From assembly GCA_964392345.1 (NCBI GenBank), contig CAYMPQ010000019.1, forward strand, positions 1-25,066: DNA of 25,066 nucleotides. The letters run 5' to 3'. Positions 5,807 through 12,600 of this stretch are shown in pieces. The DNA is from JAUVXY01 sp964392345. Lineage in GTDB: Bacteria; Actinomycetota; Humimicrobiia; Humimicrobiales; Humimicrobiaceae. Position 1 is the stretch's first letter. Every line of letters starts with the position of its first letter. Both the position numbers and the translations under genes were made by a program. The notes under the pieces were generated by a model. That model searched no databases. It was given only the letters and a program-made list of their open reading frames with translations, and was not told the DNA's origin.

Positions 5807-6655
5807 ATGACAAATGAAAAAGAAAATCCAAATGTTACTTTCTCCAGAGGAGATATTCCAGTTCTAAAGGTTGAAGGCAAAACATTGCCTGAAGTCTGGG
5901 AAAAATCGTTACTTGAGGTCTGGCAAAACGGTGTTGCAATGAAAACGCAGTATGACAGGCCAAATGATCCTCCAAGCAGGGATGCTACTATGGTAATGGT
6001 TATTCACGAACCTTTTTTGGAGCCAAGGATTCACAGAGCTCTTCCAACAGGGCTTGATGAGCTCGAAGTTTATCGCCAGGAAATTGTACTTGGAATACAT
6101 GACCATTGGATTGGCAGTCATGGATGGTCTTATAGCTATCACGACAGACTTTTTAATTATAAAGTCACGGAAGGAAATTTGGATCAGGTTGCTGTAGCAA
6201 TTGAAAATCTGGCTGAGTGCGTTTACACAAGAAGGGCGCAATCAATTACGTGGGTTCCTGAAATTGATGCCAAAGACCATGAGCCTCCATGCCTCCAGAG
6301 AATTTGGCTCCGTATTTTAGAAGATCCAAAAGAAGGGTTTGTTCTTAATATGAATACCCACTGGCGTTCAAGAGATGCTTTCAAGGCAGCATTCATGAAT
6401 ATTTTTGGGCTAACAGACCTGCAAAAAGTAATTGCCAAAAAAGTTTCTGAGAAAGTAGCAAAACCTGTCAAAGTCGGCCGCTATGTCGATGTTTCAGACA
6501 GCTATCATGTATATGGCTCCTATTTTGATCAATTCAAGGGATTTTTAGAAACTCTTGAGAAAAAAACTTTTGAGCAGAGGACATTTTCCTCATCTTTTGC
6601 AGAACCCCTGTTTGAAGAAGCAAGAAAAAAAATTAAAGCAGAAAAAAATAAATAA
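5807..6655 (+). CDS. Thymidylate synthase (ThyA superfamily, divergent form)
   Basis: The 282-residue protein carries the landmark residues of thymidylate synthase in order. There is an R142-R143 pair, a PPC loop with C162 as the nucleophile, R187-S-R-D190 for phosphate and folate/nucleotide contacts, N198 in AAFMNIFG, and a H234-x-Y236 pair in DSYHVYGSYF. The reaction would be methylation of dUMP with methylenetetrahydrofolate, although dCMP-modifying relatives share these motifs. N198 corresponds to the asparagine that favours dUMP over dCMP, supporting a dUMP substrate. The N-terminal 140 residues are unlike textbook ThyA. AAGGGG (5797-5802) precedes the ATG. The frame is intact and the gene seems to stand alone. 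Confidence 0.75.
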   Translation: MTNEKENPNVTFSRGDIPVLKVEGKTLPEVWEKSLLEVWQNGVAMKTQYDRPNDPPSRDATMVMVIHEPFLEPRIHRALPTGLDELEVYRQEIVLGIHDHWIGSHGWSYSYHDRLFNYKVTEGNLDQVAVAIENLAECVYTRRAQSITWVPEIDAKDHEPPCLQRIWLRILEDPKEGFVLNMNTHWRSRDAFKAAFMNIFGLTDLQKVIAKKVSEKVAKPVKVGRYVDVSDSYHVYGSYFDQFKGFLETLEKKTFEQRTFSSSFAEPLFEEARKKIKAEKNK

Positions 6656-6814
6656 TGTTTCTCGGGAAGCTGCAGATGCACCAACCTCATACAAAACTAT
6701 ATGATTATCTTTAGGAAGAATAACCTCATCAACCCTGCCAGTATGAGTAAGTAAAGCAAGCTGATTCCCAAAAGTTCCTGTTGAAACAAAAATGGCAGCT
6801 TCTTTTTTAATTAG
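6656..6814 (-). pseudogene. Internal fragment of a low-specificity threonine aldolase
   Basis: On the minus strand, about 50 residues from the rluB-type gene's stop to the thymidylate synthase stop read KKEAAIFVSTGTFGNQLALL, followed by THTGRVDEVILPKDNHI and EVGASAAS. This is the N-terminal third of the PLP-fold of threonine aldolase (SGTMGNQ and H-x-x-x-GDEVI region in homologues). Both ends are cut: there is no start codon, and neither the lysine that binds PLP nor the rest of the enzyme is present. It is a clear gene relic without function. Confidence 0.7.
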
Positions 6815-7641
6815 CTAATTCTTAATAGCTTTTTAATTTCTAAATTACTTAAAATTTTAAAACTACCTTCAGATAATTCAGGCTTACAATCATCTAATTT
6901 AAAATTACCAATTTGAACTCTTTTCAAATCAATAACTTTATAACCCAGTGTTTTAAAAACTTTTCGTATAATTCTTTTTCTGCCTTCCGCGATTTTAATT
7001 CTTATAAGTGAACTGTCATTTAAAAATTTTTTATACTTATTATAGTCATTTGTCAGATTATTTGAATCGTGAGACGTGTTTTTAAGCTGAATTTTTAATA
7101 ATTCAACACTCAGCGGATACAGCTCTCTACCTTCAATTTTTATACCATTTAAAATAATCTCCAAATCTTTAAAATTAATTCTTTTATTTATTAAAACATC
7201 ATAAACTTTTGGAACGTCAAATTTTGGGTGAGTTAATTTATATGCCAGCTCACCATCATTAGTTAAAATAATTAATCCTCTTGAATTAATATCAAGTCTC
7301 CCAACGGGATAAAGCCTGAAGTTCTTATAATGGATTAAATCTAAAACTGTTTTTCTGTTAAATTTATCGCTTACAGTTGATAAATAACCCGTTGGTTTGT
7401 TTAAGGCAATTACAATTTTTTCTTCAAGTATCAATGGTTTACCGTCTAGCTCAACCTTATCATCTAAAAAAACTTTTTTTGAAAGGTCTTTTACAATTTC
7501 ACCATTTATTTTAACTCGGCCTTGTAGAATTATCTGCTCGCATTTTCTTCTTGAAGATATGCCACATTTGGCTAAAAATTTAGCAATTCTTAAATCACCT
7601 TTTTCATTTGATAGATTATTCAAAAATTTATGAGCCCTCAT
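6811..7641 (-). CDS. RluB/RsuA-family 16S/23S rRNA pseudouridine synthase
   Basis: The 276-residue protein has an N-terminal S4 RNA-binding domain (about 17-63, with AKCGISSRRKCEQII and GRVKINGEIV). It also has a catalytic domain with G114-RLD117, where D117 is the catalytic aspartate, followed by SRGLIILTNDGELAYKLTHP. A late EGRKRIIRKVFKTLGY segment is typical of the RluB/RsuA/RluE branch. It isomerises a uridine in ribosomal RNA. In Actinobacteria the gene normally follows scpA-scpB. Here only a short unknown 3' fragment and an IS relic lie upstream, so that context is gone. The start has only a weak ribosome binding site. Whether it is RluB or RsuA cannot be settled by eye. Confidence 0.85.
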   Translation of the reverse strand: MRAHKFLNNLSNEKGDLRIAKFLAKCGISSRRKCEQIILQGRVKINGEIVKDLSKKVFLDDKVELDGKPLILEEKIVIALNKPTGYLSTVSDKFNRKTVLDLIHYKNFRLYPVGRLDINSRGLIILTNDGELAYKLTHPKFDVPKVYDVLINKRINFKDLEIILNGIKIEGRELYPLSVELLKIQLKNTSHDSNNLTNDYNKYKKFLNDSSLIRIKIAEGRKRIIRKVFKTLGYKVIDLKRVQIGNFKLDDCKPELSEGSFKILSNLEIKKLLRIS

Positions 7642-7729
7642 CTTCGAAATCTTTTAAATTTCTTATTGTTATGTTACCGTAATTTTCAAATTGAATGCCC
7701 TTACCCCAATCTTTAGTACAGTCTTTAAG
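7628..7729 (-). pseudogene. Orphan 3' gene end overlapping the pseudouridine synthase start
   Basis: A minus-strand frame of 33 residues (containing WGKGIQFENYGNITIRNL) ends 14 bases inside the start of the pseudouridine synthase gene, the kind of overlap seen in operons. It has no start codon and is bounded upstream by a stop and then transposase-like sequence. It may be the last exon-like stub of a former upstream gene that an insertion element disrupted. The expected scpB neighbour is possible, but I cannot recognise it in this fragment. Confidence 0.3.
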
Positions 7730-7739
7730 TTAGTATCTA

Positions 7740-7911
7740 AGCTATTTTTAAACTAATATCAACCACCAGCTTCCTGGTGTTAGTGGCCTTACATAAGAGT
7801 ACCATGGGGTCTTATGGCATTGTAATAACACCTCTATCTTTTAATAATTACCCTGGCTTCCTGCATGGTATCAAAGATCTCACAGTTTAACAATTTTTCA
7901 AATTGAGCTAT
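7740..7911 (-). mobile_element. IS3-type transposase C-terminal remnant
   Basis: The minus strand reads QFEKLLNCEIFDTMQEARVI, then IKR, an in-frame TAG (7834-7836) where a tryptophan would be expected, and then CYYNAIRPHGTL. This matches the end of the IS3-family integrase core (E-x-F-[DN]-T-x-x-EA...W...YN-x-x-RPH-x-x-L). After RPHGTL a stop and a shift of frame are needed to follow the tail (KATNTRKLVVDI). Terminal repeats are not visible and the rest of the element is gone, so it is inactive. Confidence 0.65.
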
Positions 7912-7933
7912 TTTTTGGGGGAAGGTCAATTAT

Positions 7934-7973
7934 TTAATTATATTGACATATTTAAATATATCAATATAATTAA
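7934..7973. promoter_or_regulatory. Promoter of the arsR operon embedded in a 40-bp palindrome
   Basis: Bases 7934-7973 form a palindrome of 20-bp arms with a single mismatched pair (C7947/A7960). Inside it lie a perfect TTGACA (7943-7948), a 16-bp spacer and a perfect TATAAT (7965-7970). The ATATTGA...TCAATAT arms resemble the AT-rich 12-2-12 type operators used by ArsR/SmtB repressors. Binding of the repressor encoded next would block the promoter completely. Sequence symmetry is seen directly; the binding partner is inferred. Confidence 0.75.
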
Positions 7974-8004
7974 TTGATTATTAAAATTATTATCTAAAAC
8001 GACT

Positions 8005-8358
8005 ATGAATAATTTAAAAAGTATAACTAAATTTTTAAAAGCAGTATCAGATACTGCCAGAATCAGGATTATTTGCTTGCTCAGCTCAAAAGAAGATTTA
8101 TGTGTTTGTGAGATAAGGAAGATAATAGGCCTGTCCCAGCCTACCATATCAAGCCACTTGAAAATACTGGAAGAGGCAGGAATTATTGTTTACAAAAAGG
8201 ATGGCCGATGGATAAATTACAAAATGAACCCCAGAATGGATAAAGATCTAAGAGGGGTGCTTAACTGTTTTTTACTATCTTTAGAAAACGATAAGGAGAT
8301 AAATAGAGATCTTGGCAAGTTAAGCAGTACTGATAGAAAAGTTATATGCAGCAAATAA
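8005..8358 (+). CDS. ArsR/SmtB-family metal(loid)-responsive repressor
   Basis: The 117-residue protein is a winged helix with KAVSDTARIRIICLL at its start and a recognition region LSQPTISSHLKILEEAGII. Residues 31-36 read DLCVCE, with C33 and C35 in the position of the ELCVCDL motif through which ArsR binds As(III)/Sb(III). C24 and a late C115 are also present. It should repress its own operon and release DNA when thiol-bound metalloid is present. The operator is probably the palindrome at 7934-7973. The ATG has no clear Shine-Dalgarno and lies about 28 nt after the predicted transcript start. Effector identity is inferred from the CxC. Confidence 0.85.
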   Translation: MNNLKSITKFLKAVSDTARIRIICLLSSKEDLCVCEIRKIIGLSQPTISSHLKILEEAGIIVYKKDGRWINYKMNPRMDKDLRGVLNCFLLSLENDKEINRDLGKLSSTDRKVICSK

Positions 8359-8420
8359 TTTGAGATGCTAAAAGAGAAAATTACAGGCTGCAAAATATAG
8401 CCCTGGGAAGGATTTTGGTT

Positions 8421-9467
8421 ATGCAAATACTTATAGAAGCAGTTGAAAACGGCTGGTATGCGCTTGTAGAATATCTTTCTGCGCATGTTTTAGCCTGTCT
8501 TGTCCCTGCATTTTTTATGGCAGGTGCAATTGCAGTATTTGTGTCAAAAGGGGCAGTGCTTAAGTATTTTGGCCCTAAATCTAAAAAATGGCTATCTTAC
8601 AGTGTGGCTTCAGTTTCCGGAGCAATACTTGCAGTCTGTTCATGCACGATACTTCCACTATTTGCAGGAATCAAAAAAAGAGGAGCCGGGCTCGGCCCTG
8701 CAATTGCATTTTTGTATTCAGGACCTGCTATCAATGTCTTAGCCATAGTATATACAGCAAGACTTTTAGGCTACGACCTTGGAATTGCAAGAGGAGTAGG
8801 CGCCATTATCTTTTCAATTGTAATAGGGTTTATCATGTCTATTATCTGGATTAAAGAGGAAAGGGAAAAAATAAATTCAAACAATAATTTATTTAAGGCT
8901 TACGAAGAGGATGCTCCCAGCAAACCCAGGTATGTAAGTGCACTGTTTTTCTTATCTCTATTAGGGATACTAATTTTTGGAGCAGCAAAGATGTGGGTAT
9001 ATGCTGGCATATCACTTGCTGTTTTGATTGCTGTTATTGTGGCAGGCTACAGGAAGCAGGAACTAAAAGACTGGCTCAAGGAAACTGGAAAGCTTGCATG
9101 GCAAATATTTCCTATTCTGCTGGCCGGAGTATTTATTGCTGGAGTAATTAAATATTTTCTGCCGCAGAGCGTAGTTGAAAATTGGGTTGGTGGCAATAGC
9201 ATAAGGGCAAATTTCTTAGCTTCTATATTTGGCGCGTTTATGTATTTTTCTACGCTAACCGAGGTTCCTATAATAAGGGCCCTTATGGATCTGGGAATGG
9301 GGAAGGGACCTGCTCTTGCTCTTCTTCTGGCAGGTCCATCGCTTTCACTTCCCAATATGATTGTAATAGGAAGAATAATGGGAGCTAAAAAGACTTTAGT
9401 TTATGTAATGTTAGTAGTTGTTATGGCTACTTCTACCGGGATAATATTTGGGCATTTTTTTGTTTAA
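8421..9467 (+). CDS. DUF318/ArsP-type permease (PF03773)
   Basis: The 348-residue protein has about ten hydrophobic segments in two similar halves. The first half contains C73-S-C75-TILPLFAGIKKRGAGLGPA followed by LYSGPAINVLA. The second contains FSTLTEVPI and GPALALLLAGPSLSLPN. This is the pattern of the PF03773 permeases (YraQ, ArsP), some of which export trivalent organoarsenicals or other thiophilic compounds. The CSC pair is the likely substrate contact. I prefer ATG 8421 to a TTG six bases earlier because AAGGA (8408-8412) is then 8 bases away. It lies 62 bases after arsR and is probably co-transcribed. Substrate not proven. Confidence 0.8.
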   Translation: MQILIEAVENGWYALVEYLSAHVLACLVPAFFMAGAIAVFVSKGAVLKYFGPKSKKWLSYSVASVSGAILAVCSCTILPLFAGIKKRGAGLGPAIAFLYSGPAINVLAIVYTARLLGYDLGIARGVGAIIFSIVIGFIMSIIWIKEEREKINSNNNLFKAYEEDAPSKPRYVSALFFLSLLGILIFGAAKMWVYAGISLAVLIAVIVAGYRKQELKDWLKETGKLAWQIFPILLAGVFIAGVIKYFLPQSVVENWVGGNSIRANFLASIFGAFMYFSTLTEVPIIRALMDLGMGKGPALALLLAGPSLSLPNMIVIGRIMGAKKTLVYVMLVVVMATSTGIIFGHFFV

Positions 9468-9549
9468 CAGGTCAACTGATTATTAAAAGCTAAAGCGGAG
9501 CGTTTATTAGCAGTTTAAAAAAATAAATTAAATAAGGAGGAATTGAGTT

Positions 9550-9780
9550 ATGAAAATTCAAATTTTAGGTACAGGCTGCCCAAGATGCGTAAGAACCGAA
9601 CAAAATGTTAGAAAGGCAGTTGAAAATTTAGGAATTGATGCTGAGATAGAAAAAATAACTGATGTAAATGAGATAGTAGATTACGGAATAACTTCAACTC
9701 CAGCAGTTGTTGTTGATGGGGAAGTTAAATTTTCAGGGAAAATACCATCAGTTGAAGAAATAGGAAAGGTTCTGAAATGA
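9550..9780 (+). CDS. Small thioredoxin-fold protein (redox-active disulfide protein 2 family)
   Basis: The 76-residue cytoplasmic protein has a C10-P-R-C13 active site at the end of the first strand, T50-P51 as the cis-proline site, and the ending GKIPSVEEIGKVLK. These features define the archaeal/bacterial mini-thioredoxin family TIGR00412. Such proteins are very often encoded beside PF03773 permeases and ArsR regulators. It probably exchanges thiols with, or passes substrate to, the upstream permease. AAGGAGG lies 10 bases before the ATG. An imperfect hairpin around 9490-9512 lies between the two genes and might tune expression. Confidence 0.85.
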   Translation: MKIQILGTGCPRCVRTEQNVRKAVENLGIDAEIEKITDVNEIVDYGITSTPAVVVDGEVKFSGKIPSVEEIGKVLK

Positions 9781-9823
9781 TTAAGCCTGATGTTAAAACA
9801 TTGATAAAGGTGGAGAGTTAAAA

Positions 9824-9889
9824 ATGGCAGAAGTTAGCATAAACCAAAAAGAAAAAGAACTTGGTTTTTTGAAAAGAATTTTAAAATAA
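9824..9889 (+). CDS. 21-residue ORF with a good ribosome binding site
   Basis: MAEVSINQKEKELGFLKRILK is preceded by GGTGGAG at an 8-base distance, the kind of signal used for real genes here. It then stops abruptly. It looks like the N-terminal cytoplasmic tip of a larger protein that has been lost, or a genuine small peptide of the operon. No homologue is recognised. Confidence 0.35.
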   Translation: MAEVSINQKEKELGFLKRILK

Positions 9890-9917
9890 TAGAAGTGGCT
9901 AATTTTGCTAAATCTCT

Positions 9918-9946
9918 TATAATTAAGTGCTAGTCTGAAGGAGGAG
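9918..9946 (+). promoter_or_regulatory. Possible internal promoter and strong RBS before the TlpA-like gene
   Basis: TATAAT at 9918-9923 has no convincing -35 partner (GTGGCT at 9895-9900 is poor). AAGGAGGAG at 9938-9946 is a near-perfect ribosome binding site 5 bases from the ATG at 9952. A separate weak promoter would let the TlpA/CcdA pair be expressed without the arsR promoter. Confidence 0.3.
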
Positions 9947-9951
9947 TTTTT

Positions 9952-10638
9952 ATGAAAAAGATAATAACAGTAATTATGGTTATACTGCTTTTGGCATCCT
10001 TTTCTCTATTTGCAGGATGCAAAAAAGCTGCTTACTCCGAAAGTACTAGCACAGAAGAAATCAATAACCAGATAGAAACCGAAAAAGAAGAGAAAGCCAA
10101 TATAAAATCAGATGAAATAGAAAATACTGAAAATAATAAAAATAGGCAGGATATAGAAGAAAATGAGCCAGTGGAAGAAGGTGCTGAAATTAAGGAAAAT
10201 GATGCAGAAGAAGCTAAGGAAGAATACTTAAATGATTTTACCTTGCTAGACACAGATAATAATGAAGTTTCCCTATCAGATTACCAGGGCAAGATTGTTG
10301 TACTTAACTTTTTTGGCACATGGTGTGTTTCATGCAAGGCAGAAATACCTGATTTTGTTATGGCTTATAATCTATTTAAAGATAAGGATGTCCAATTTAT
10401 AGGGATATCTGTTGGAAGTGATGCTAATACAGTGAAGAAATTTATTGATGAATTTGGTATAAGCTACCCAATACTGATAAATGGAAGCTTGGAGGATTTA
10501 ACTGGTAAATGGAGAGTAAAGGGGATACCCACCACTTATTTTTTAAGCAAAAATGGTGAGGTTCTGTCATATAATATAGGTCCCATGACGGAGGACCAAT
10601 TGATAAGAGAGATCTGGAGGTTGCGCGAAAATGATTGA
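9952..10638 (+). CDS. TlpA/ResA-like thioredoxin lipoprotein
   Basis: The 228-residue protein starts with a signal peptide and a lipobox, LFAG-C23, so it should be anchored to the outer face of the membrane. A highly charged, Glu/Asn-rich linker (about 30-92) leads to a TlpA-type thioredoxin domain (93-228). There W124-C125-V-S-C128 is the redox pair and GIP193-TTYF holds the cis-proline. KAEIPDF after the motif is typical of ResA/TlpA reductases. It probably reduces extracytoplasmic disulfides, recharged by the CcdA encoded next, whose start overlaps its last 8 bases. Its target is unknown. No cytochrome c biogenesis genes are in view. Confidence 0.88.
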   Translation: MKKIITVIMVILLLASFSLFAGCKKAAYSESTSTEEINNQIETEKEEKANIKSDEIENTENNKNRQDIEENEPVEEGAEIKENDAEEAKEEYLNDFTLLDTDNNEVSLSDYQGKIVVLNFFGTWCVSCKAEIPDFVMAYNLFKDKDVQFIGISVGSDANTVKKFIDEFGISYPILINGSLEDLTGKWRVKGIPTTYFLSKNGEVLSYNIGPMTEDQLIREIWRLREND

Positions 10639-11368
10639 AATAGGATTACTGTCAGCATTTACAGCAGGGCTGCTGTCTTTTTTTTCTCCATGTGTATTGC
10701 CTGTAGTTCCTGTATATTTATCCTTGATGTCTAATAAAGCCATTTTTAAAAATAGTAATAATATCAAGTTTTCAGAAAGGTTATTTTTATTTCTAAACAG
10801 TGTATTTTTTGTTCTAGGATTTTCTTTGGTATTTATTGCTTTAGGTTCAACTGCAACTGTTATGGGGCAGGTTCTGGTAAACTACTCAAGCATAGTCGCA
10901 AGAGTAGGCGGCGGCGTACTTATAATCTTTGGGTTAAATTATATGGGCCTATTCCGTATCCCTTTCTTAAACGCTGAAAAAAAGTTTAAAATGCCTAATT
11001 TTATAAAAGCCAATTATTTTGGTTCATTTATGATTGGCGTTATATTCTCTTTTGGATGGGTCCCCTGCATCGGGATGATCCTATCGGGCATATTGCTCTT
11101 AGCAAGCAAGCTTGATACCTTGTCTCAGGGAATTTTACTGTTAAGTGTTTATTCATTAGGTTTGGGGATACCCTTTATGCTCTCAAGCATATTTATAAGC
11201 ATGTTCTCAAGGTTTTTAAAAAGGGTAAGCAGACGCCTTAGAATTATTCCAATAATATCTGGCATTTTTTTAATAATCCTTGGCATTATTTTTATTACCA
11301 ATTCCATGAATACAGTAATAGGTTATCTGTACAGCAACATTCCATTCCTGAGCAGGTTAAACTTATAG
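10631..11368 (+). CDS. ccdA: CcdA, cytochrome c biogenesis/DsbD-type electron carrier
   Basis: The 245-residue protein has six hydrophobic helices, the length of classic CcdA. The first helix carries FFSP-C21-VLP and the fourth carries FGWVP-C146-IGM. These are the two conserved cysteines that shuttle reducing equivalents across the membrane from cytoplasmic thioredoxin. The start codon lies inside the end of the TlpA-like gene, so the two are translated together. The pair probably forms an outward thiol-reducing route. Within this operon it may serve metalloid reduction or protein repair rather than cytochrome assembly (inference). Downstream, 11369-11472 contains no recognised feature. Confidence 0.88.
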   Translation: MIEIGLLSAFTAGLLSFFSPCVLPVVPVYLSLMSNKAIFKNSNNIKFSERLFLFLNSVFFVLGFSLVFIALGSTATVMGQVLVNYSSIVARVGGGVLIIFGLNYMGLFRIPFLNAEKKFKMPNFIKANYFGSFMIGVIFSFGWVPCIGMILSGILLLASKLDTLSQGILLLSVYSLGLGIPFMLSSIFISMFSRFLKRVSRRLRIIPIISGIFLIILGIIFITNSMNTVIGYLYSNIPFLSRLNL

Positions 11369-11472
11369 CCTAGCTCCTTTTGCGTGTTTTGACGGCAATC
11401 ATTTGTGGGCTGGTAAGTTTAAATTTTCTGGCAGGCTTCTACGGTTTAGCCCATCGGATTAAAATACAGGTG

Positions 11473-12084
11473 CTAAATATTTTTTGTCATAAAATAAAAG
11501 TGGTCATACCCATAAAATCTTTTAAGTATTTTTAGCTTTATTTCTTTTAATTTTATAAAACCAAATTTTTTATATAAATGCACGGCAGAGTGGTTTTCTT
11601 TTGCAACCCACAAGGAAAGATATTTTTTATTTTTGCAGATGGCATAATTTTGGGCAGAATGCAATAAAAGCAAGCCTGTGCCTCTGCCCCGGCTGGTTTT
11701 TTTAACAGCTAATTTATGTATGTGTAATTCGCTTTTACTTGAAGCATATTTTTCAAGTAAATTTGGCAGAATTTTTTTAAAGCCGTAAAAACCAAAGTTT
11801 CTTAAAATATCTAAAATAGCTAAATTTCTACTGTGCCTGGACTTGGTTACAGTATCTACAATACCTGCTATTTCATTTGTGGTATGGTTTATAGCTATGA
11901 ATACACCATCAGGGTAGTTTAAATATTTTTCTGTCAGTGCTTTTTTTGCTGTACTAATTTTTTTACCGAACAGGGTGTTGTAATGAAGGGGAAATGCATT
12001 AAAAAGTAAATTAACAGACTGCGAGACAAAGTTTTGGTCGAGTTTTTTTATTATAATATTTTCGCTTGTGTTTTTGGTGCCCAT
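11473..12084 (-). CDS. GNAT-family N-acetyltransferase
   Basis: The protein has 203 residues. The acetyl-CoA loop is seen as R132-GRGTG-LLLLHSA, following the strand HIHKLAVKKTSR. The C-terminal half has NHSAVHLYKKFGF, the usual motif B helix and strand. Residues 1-90 are basic and have no recognisable substrate signature. No ribosome binding site is evident. It lies 58 bases after the cupin gene on the same strand and may be the last gene of that operon. The acetyl acceptor cannot be predicted. Confidence 0.75.
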   Translation of the reverse strand: MGTKNTSENIIIKKLDQNFVSQSVNLLFNAFPLHYNTLFGKKISTAKKALTEKYLNYPDGVFIAINHTTNEIAGIVDTVTKSRHSRNLAILDILRNFGFYGFKKILPNLLEKYASSKSELHIHKLAVKKTSRGRGTGLLLLHSAQNYAICKNKKYLSLWVAKENHSAVHLYKKFGFIKLKEIKLKILKRFYGYDHFYFMTKNI

Positions 12085-12142
12085 TTTTTAAGTAATTCTA
12101 ATTTTTTGTACTGAAGTCTTGTTTCTGCCTGCTGGGTGTTTT

Positions 12143-12490
12143 TTATTGCTCTATAACAATTTTATCAGAAAACATAAACAAAATTTTTACTTTACTATCT
12201 TTACCGGTAACAATGGTGTGGTTTGTATTTTCGGGCACATATACAAAATCTTTTTCTTCTAAATTAAAAATATTATTTTCTATTTTAATTTTACCCCTGC
12301 CTGAAAGCACGTACAAAGCTTCTCCCACATTGTGTTTGTGAGTTTTTGCCGTTGTGGCCTCTGCAAATTCAACAATGCCAAGGTTGAGCTTATCAGTTTT
12401 TACAATTCCCTGAGGCCCAAATGCAAATTTTACCCACCTGTCGTCAAATGTTTTTTTTGCTATGTCTTTTTCATTAAATATATTTTTCAT
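12143..12490 (-). CDS. Single-domain cupin protein
   Basis: The 115-residue protein fits the small Cupin_2 fold. Motif 1 is H51-K-H53-NVGE57-ALYVLSGRG, and motif 2 is VPENTNH91 before the final strands. H51, H53, E57 and H91 would coordinate a metal. Such proteins bind or isomerise small metabolites or bind metals. Nothing shows the substrate. The neighbours (LysE exporter, FAH-family hydrolase) hint at small-acid metabolism. A gap of 110 bases separates it from the LysE gene, and no clear ribosome binding site is visible. Confidence 0.8.
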   Translation of the reverse strand: MKNIFNEKDIAKKTFDDRWVKFAFGPQGIVKTDKLNLGIVEFAEATTAKTHKHNVGEALYVLSGRGKIKIENNIFNLEEKDFVYVPENTNHTIVTGKDSKVKILFMFSDKIVIEQ

Positions 12491-12600
12491 TGTCTAAATG
12501 TTTTAAGGTTTTATATTTTTGTTACTACAGTATATTACTATTTTTTTATATTACCAAAAAGAAGTAGTCTAAATATTTAAAGGTGCTTAAACTATTTGGG

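Noticed and set aside
9486..9515. Riboswitch or attenuator between the permease and the mini-thioredoxin
   Set aside because: Only an imperfect bulged hairpin is visible, with no known aptamer pattern; it is mentioned in the gene entry but not called.
11369..11472. tRNA or terminator from TGGGCT...AGCCCA after ccdA
   Set aside because: The arms are only six bases and far apart, no cloverleaf can be drawn and no T-tract follows.
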